41,050 nt of DNA from a virus: IMG/VR virus record IMGVR_UViG_3300049893_000824, positions 1 through 41,050 of that record; one strand, 5' to 3'. This document shows positions 38,723 through 41,050 of this stretch, one piece after another. The notes beneath the pieces were generated by a model. That model searched no databases, was not told the origin of the DNA, and worked only from the letters and a program-made list of their open reading frames with translations. Position numbers and translations under genes: made by a program. The first letter of the stretch is position 1, and each line of letters opens with the position of its first letter.

Positions 38723-39268
38723 CTATTGGACGCTGATGCCGAACTTGGTGAGCGAGTCGAGCTTCTCCCGTGCCCACAGGATCTTGCAGGCGATCAAGGC
38801 GTCAACGACCTGCTTGGCTTTGATGCGGATCGACTCGGCAGTCACGCCCGACTGCTGGGTGAAACCACTGGTCGAGTTTGCCTCGCCAACGACCGCGACG
38901 TAGACGTTGACTTGGCTTTGACCAGATGCGAGGAGTTCCGAGATGACGGTGCTCGCCGCCGTGGGGCATGCGTCCGATGCCCAAGACAGGGTCAGCGCGC
39001 GCAGTCCCTTGCGGTATACCGTGAAGAACGGGTTGAACGGCTTCAGGGCGCGACGGGTGGCGGGCTTGACCGGCAGACGGCAGTGGATCGTGATCCGCAC
39101 CTTGGCCAGGTCAGGCTTGGCCGCCTCGGCCGCGGCAATCTCGGCGAGCAGCTCGCGCTCGCGAGTCTCGTAGCGACAGATCGCCGTGCTGAGGCGGTCA
39201 GCCACAGCCTGGAGGGCCGGGTTCGTGTTGATGGCGCGGAGAACTTGACGGGCTTCGTTGATGTCCAT
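38723..39268 (-). CDS. Hypothetical protein, 181 aa; paralogue group member
   Basis: The N-terminal 45 residues share a domain with the neighbouring 71-residue protein and, more weakly, with the 190-residue protein. A beta-rich part follows (KVRITIHCRLPVKPATRRAL, VNVYVAVVGEAN) and a final helix. I choose the ATG at 39268; its ribosome site is weak, but the paralogy fixes this start. It lies just downstream of a region with two TCTAGA boxes, so it is probably the first gene of a transcript. Function unknown. Confidence 0.65.
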   Translation of the reverse strand: MDINEARQVLRAINTNPALQAVADRLSTAICRYETRERELLAEIAAAEAAKPDLAKVRITIHCRLPVKPATRRALKPFNPFFTVYRKGLRALTLSWASDACPTAASTVISELLASGQSQVNVYVAVVGEANSTSGFTQQSGVTAESIRIKAKQVVDALIACKILWAREKLDSLTKFGISVQ

Positions 39269-39305
39269 GACGACGAGTATTACCCTTCCATCGTCCATCT
39301 GGGAC

Positions 39306-39341
39306 ATAATATCTAGAGAATCTTCTAGAGGTTGGCGCAAG
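39306..39341 (-). promoter_or_regulatory. Promoter/operator region with paired TCTAGA boxes
   Basis: Two TCTAGA boxes lie at 39312-39317 and 39324-39329, 12 bp apart, forming an inverted repeat CTAGA/TCTAG. On the minus strand TATTAT (39306-39311) could be a -10 element for the gene at 39268. No good -35 is visible at the right distance, so an activator may be needed or the boxes may replace it. TCTAGAGAA is shared with 4665-4673. A 7-bp stem (39335-39341 with 39359-39365) lies just beyond. Confidence 0.4.
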
Positions 39342-39382
39342 TCGCGGTGCCATCGAGGCTTGCGCAGCAAAGAATCTTTTCT

Positions 39383-39625
39383 CTACGTCTCGTCGCCCTC
39401 GGGGGCGGCGCGACGCAGTTCGTCGATGGCGGCGGTCAAGGTCTCGCTCCAGGGCTCGCGCCCGCAACAGGCCCGGTCGTCATCGTGGATCATGTCGATG
39501 TCCTGGGCTCCGCCGCCACGGTGTGCGCGCAAGAGGGTCGAGGTGAAGCGGGCCCAGGATAAGGGCTCGCGATCGACAAGGTCCGCGTGATCGAAGCGCG
39601 GCGCCGGGCGGCGAAGCGGCTTCAC
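39383..39625 (-). CDS. Hypothetical protein, 80 aa
   Basis: The product starts with a GTG that overlaps the stop of the preceding gene (GTGA), with GAGG seven bases upstream. It is Arg- and Asp-rich (FDHADLVDREPLSWARFTST; DDDRACCGREPWSETLTAAI), with no family I recognise. It is the last gene of the cluster that starts at 40819. The coupling is the main reason for accepting it. Confidence 0.5.
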   Translation of the reverse strand: MKPLRRPAPRFDHADLVDREPLSWARFTSTLLRAHRGGGAQDIDMIHDDDRACCGREPWSETLTAAIDELRRAAPEGDET

Positions 39626-39996
39626 GGGGCACCTCGCAGCCGCTTGAGCCGGGCCTGCACGTCCGCGAGGCGGAAGCTCTTCCGCTCGGCCTTTAGCCGC
39701 GCCTTGCGTTCGCGAGTCTCGCCGATGCTTTCGAGCTTGCCGCGCACCAAGTCAGGCACCGCGTCCGGGTTGAAGACGCGCAGCGGCTGCCCGCACCCGG
39801 TGCAAGTCTCGGGCAGCTTGGTACCGGCTGCGCTGATCGTGATGACGTCGTGGCCGCGCGACTCGCGGAAGGCTGGACTGACCGGGTTGCTGGTACCACA
39901 GGTCAGGCATCGGCAGAGCCACAGATCGGTCGTCCGGGCGGCGCGAGCGGCGGCGCGGCGTGAGTGGGTCGTGGGGGTTGGGACGGGCATGGTCAC
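39622..39996 (-). CDS. Zinc-ribbon protein, 124 aa, unknown function
   Basis: Two Cys pairs are visible (LWLCRCLTCGTSNP and ETCTGCGQPLRVF), the arrangement of a zinc ribbon, followed by a basic helical tail (RERKARLKAERKSFRLADVQ). The first residues MTMPVPTP are identical to those of the next upstream gene, because a 21-bp DNA repeat covers both gene junctions. The start is either the GTG at 39996 or the ATG six bases later; AAGGAAGG lies upstream. It could bind nucleic acid. Confidence 0.62.
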   Translation of the reverse strand: MTMPVPTPTTHSRRAAARAARTTDLWLCRCLTCGTSNPVSPAFRESRGHDVITISAAGTKLPETCTGCGQPLRVFNPDAVPDLVRGKLESIGETRERKARLKAERKSFRLADVQARLKRLRGAP

Positions 39997-39997
39997 T
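39977..39997. repeat. 21-bp direct repeat at a gene junction, copy 1
   Basis: This sequence is identical to 40270-40290. It covers the GTGACCATG start of the zinc-ribbon gene including the overlapping stop of the gene before. Its core is TTGGGACGGGCATGGTCAC. Confidence 0.85.
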
Positions 39998-40289
39998 TGG
40001 CCTTCCTTTTAGCCGAGGCTGGAGCGCGTTTGGCGGCGAACACCAACCTGTCGCGGATGACGATGCGCCCTTGGTCGATGAGGTTGGCGATGCAGTCCTC
40101 GACGAGTTCAAGCACCTTATCATCGTAGAGCTCCTCGGACTCAAACAGACTCCTCGGGACGGAGTCTTGGTAGTAGTCCCAGTCGAGCGCGACGAGAGCC
40201 CTAGCAAAGTCAGCGAGGTTGCGACCACGATGGTAGCCACGGAGAAGGCCGTGGACTGGGTCTTTTGGAGTTGGGACGGGCATGGTCAC
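39993..40289 (-). CDS. Hypothetical protein, 98 aa; paralogue of the next gene
   Basis: The product shares its end with the 177-residue protein encoded just before it: LIDQGRIVIRDRLVFAAK against LIEAGRIVIRRNLAFAAE. An earlier segment also matches: LADFARALVALDWDYYQDSV against LGDLAEELGKPDWKSYRDLV. It starts at GTG 40289 or the ATG six bases on; GGGGGAGG lies upstream. Its N-terminal MTMPVPTP is shared with the zinc-ribbon protein. No known family is recognised. Confidence 0.65.
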   Translation of the reverse strand: MTMPVPTPKDPVHGLLRGYHRGRNLADFARALVALDWDYYQDSVPRSLFESEELYDDKVLELVEDCIANLIDQGRIVIRDRLVFAAKRAPASAKRKAK

Positions 40290-40290
40290 T
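40270..40290. repeat. 21-bp direct repeat at a gene junction, copy 2
   Basis: Identical to 39977-39997. It covers the start of the 98-residue gene and the stop of the 177-residue gene. Confidence 0.85.
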
Positions 40291-40819
40291 CGCCCTCCCC
40301 CTTGACCGGGGCCAGGGCGAACTCGGCGGCGAACGCCAAGTTGCGGCGGATGACGATGCGTCCGGCCTCGATGAGTTCGACGAGGGCGGTCTCGAAGGAT
40401 TCGCTCACCTGGCCCAGGGAGCGACCGGCGAGTCTCTCGTCTGTCCGACGGAAGTAAAGGCCCTCCACCAGCTCGTCAGCGACCCGGTCGAGGGGAAGGT
40501 AAATGCCACCGGGGTGCTTGAGCATCTCGGCCATGACAAGGTCGCGGGCCCACGCATCCTCCTCGCCATACGGACTCGGGTTCCGAATCCTGGCGAACTC
40601 GGAGCACCCGATCTTGGCGAGCTCGATGAGGTCGTCGCACTCCACAGGCACGAGGTCTCGGTAGCTCTTCCAGTCGGGCTTGCCGAGCTCTTCGGCTAGA
40701 TCCCCCAGGCGACGGCCCCAGGGGTGGAGGAAAAGGAGGTCTTCGAGATTGAGACGCAGATCCTTCAACTGATCGGGGGTGAGGACCGGCTTGGCCGGTT
40801 CGCGTGAAGATTCACTCAT
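40286..40819 (-). CDS. Hypothetical protein, 177 aa; paralogue of the following gene
   Basis: I choose the ATG at 40819 because AGGAAG lies eight bases upstream; an open frame to 40930 has no such support. The product is helical and acidic. Its segments LGDLAEELGKPDWKSYRDLV and LIEAGRIVIRRNLAFAAE recur in the 98-residue neighbour, which lacks about 75 middle residues. The alternation of helices with a strand-like GRIVIR suggests a small winged-helix fold, but this is only an impression. First gene of the right-end transcript. Confidence 0.68.
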   Translation of the reverse strand: MSESSREPAKPVLTPDQLKDLRLNLEDLLFLHPWGRRLGDLAEELGKPDWKSYRDLVPVECDDLIELAKIGCSEFARIRNPSPYGEEDAWARDLVMAEMLKHPGGIYLPLDRVADELVEGLYFRRTDERLAGRSLGQVSESFETALVELIEAGRIVIRRNLAFAAEFALAPVKGEGE

Positions 40820-41050
40820 AGCTTTGCTTCCTAAAATGACGTTGCCATTCTCCGATCCCGCCGCGGACAGCCCAAGGTAGGTTGCCGCCGAGATCGTGGC
40901 GCCACGGGGCGCGTAGACGGGTTGTATCACAAGGCGATCCGGGGACGCAAGGCTCGGTTGAAGGAACGCACCCGCCGAGCCCTGCGCTGATCCTTATCGA
41001 GTCTGGGGGGCGGACGGCGCGGAGCGCCGCCGGGGCGCAGCCCCTTGGAT
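40820..41050. other. Non-coding right end with hairpins
   Basis: No gene is visible. Stems occur at 40951-40957/40975-40981 (GGCTCGG/CCGAGCC), 41015-41020/41024-41029 (CGGCGC/GCGCCG) and 41032-41036/41040-41044 (GGGGC/GCCCC). None has a T-run. Joined to base 1, the last four bases complete a palindrome GGATGA-AGTA-TCATCC. The region may be continuous with the left-end hairpin cluster. Confidence 0.7.
40922..40950 (-). promoter_or_regulatory. Putative promoter of the right-end cluster
   Basis: On the minus strand TTGCGT (40945-40950) and GATACA (40923-40928) are separated by 16 bp, with a TG just before the -10 as in extended -10 promoters. The -10 overlaps a small palindrome TTGTGATACAA (40922-40932), a possible operator. 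The leader to the ATG at 40819 would be about 100 bases. Confidence 0.35.

Noticed and set aside
1-41050. tRNA, CRISPR array, integrase or insertion sequence
   Set aside because: I looked for cloverleaf-like segments, regular repeats with spacers, recombinase motifs and transposase genes with terminal repeats, and saw none.

Overview
The window looks like the complete or near-complete genome of a tailed phage with a short tail (podovirus), GC-rich by eye. Its capsid genes resemble those of Bordetella phage BPP-1 and Salmonella phage epsilon15. Its tail and ejection genes follow the T7 plan: a tail tubular A-like protein, a tail tubular B-like protein and three internal virion proteins, the last of them 3,884 residues long. 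A lipoprotein gene and an esterase domain on the tail suggest a Gram-negative, probably proteobacterial, host. No integrase, tRNA, CRISPR array, rRNA, DNA polymerase or phage RNA polymerase was recognised. The two window ends can be joined without breaking a gene: both are non-coding, rich in small hairpins, and the joined ends form a further short palindrome. This fits a circularly permuted or circularly assembled genome but does not prove it.

Layout. From 191 to 4620 (minus strand) lies a replication and recombination block: primase-helicase, zinc-ribbon protein, MazG-like protein, SSB-like protein and RusA-type resolvase. A divergent promoter region at 4621-4726 separates it from the only plus-strand operon (4727-7070), which holds a small zinc-finger-like protein, a PD-(D/E)XK exonuclease, an ERF-type annealing protein, a stand-alone copy of the ERF C-terminal domain and a helix-turn-helix protein. 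From 6982 to 40819 everything is on the minus strand. Read in the direction of transcription (from the right) it runs: a cluster of small accessory genes (40.8-36.4 kb), small and large terminase, GNAT protein, portal and neighbours, staple-like, Bbp19-like, scaffold, major capsid and two cement proteins (to 27.9 kb). After a terminator come the esterase/tail tubular A fusion, tail tubular B, three ejection proteins and a putative lysis pair.

How it works together. The primase-helicase with host polymerase would replicate the genome. The exonuclease, ERF protein, SSB-like protein and RusA form a recombination set suited to concatemer formation before terminase packaging. The ejection proteins, including the giant polyvalent protein with a zinc-metallopeptidase motif and a GNAT-like segment, would enter the cell with the DNA. 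Lysis is poorly explained: no endolysin was recognised, and only a membrane protein overlapping a u-spanin-like lipoprotein is visible.

Points of most interest are two tandem promoter-hairpin-terminator units on the plus strand upstream of the primase gene (possible small RNAs), the duplicated ERF C-terminal domain, the esterase/tail tubular A fusion, a tandem duplication of about 530 residues inside the giant protein, a 15-bp inverted repeat flanking an AT tract beside the primase gene, and several families of small paralogues in the right-hand accessory cluster. All family names come from recognising sequence patterns by eye; no search was run.
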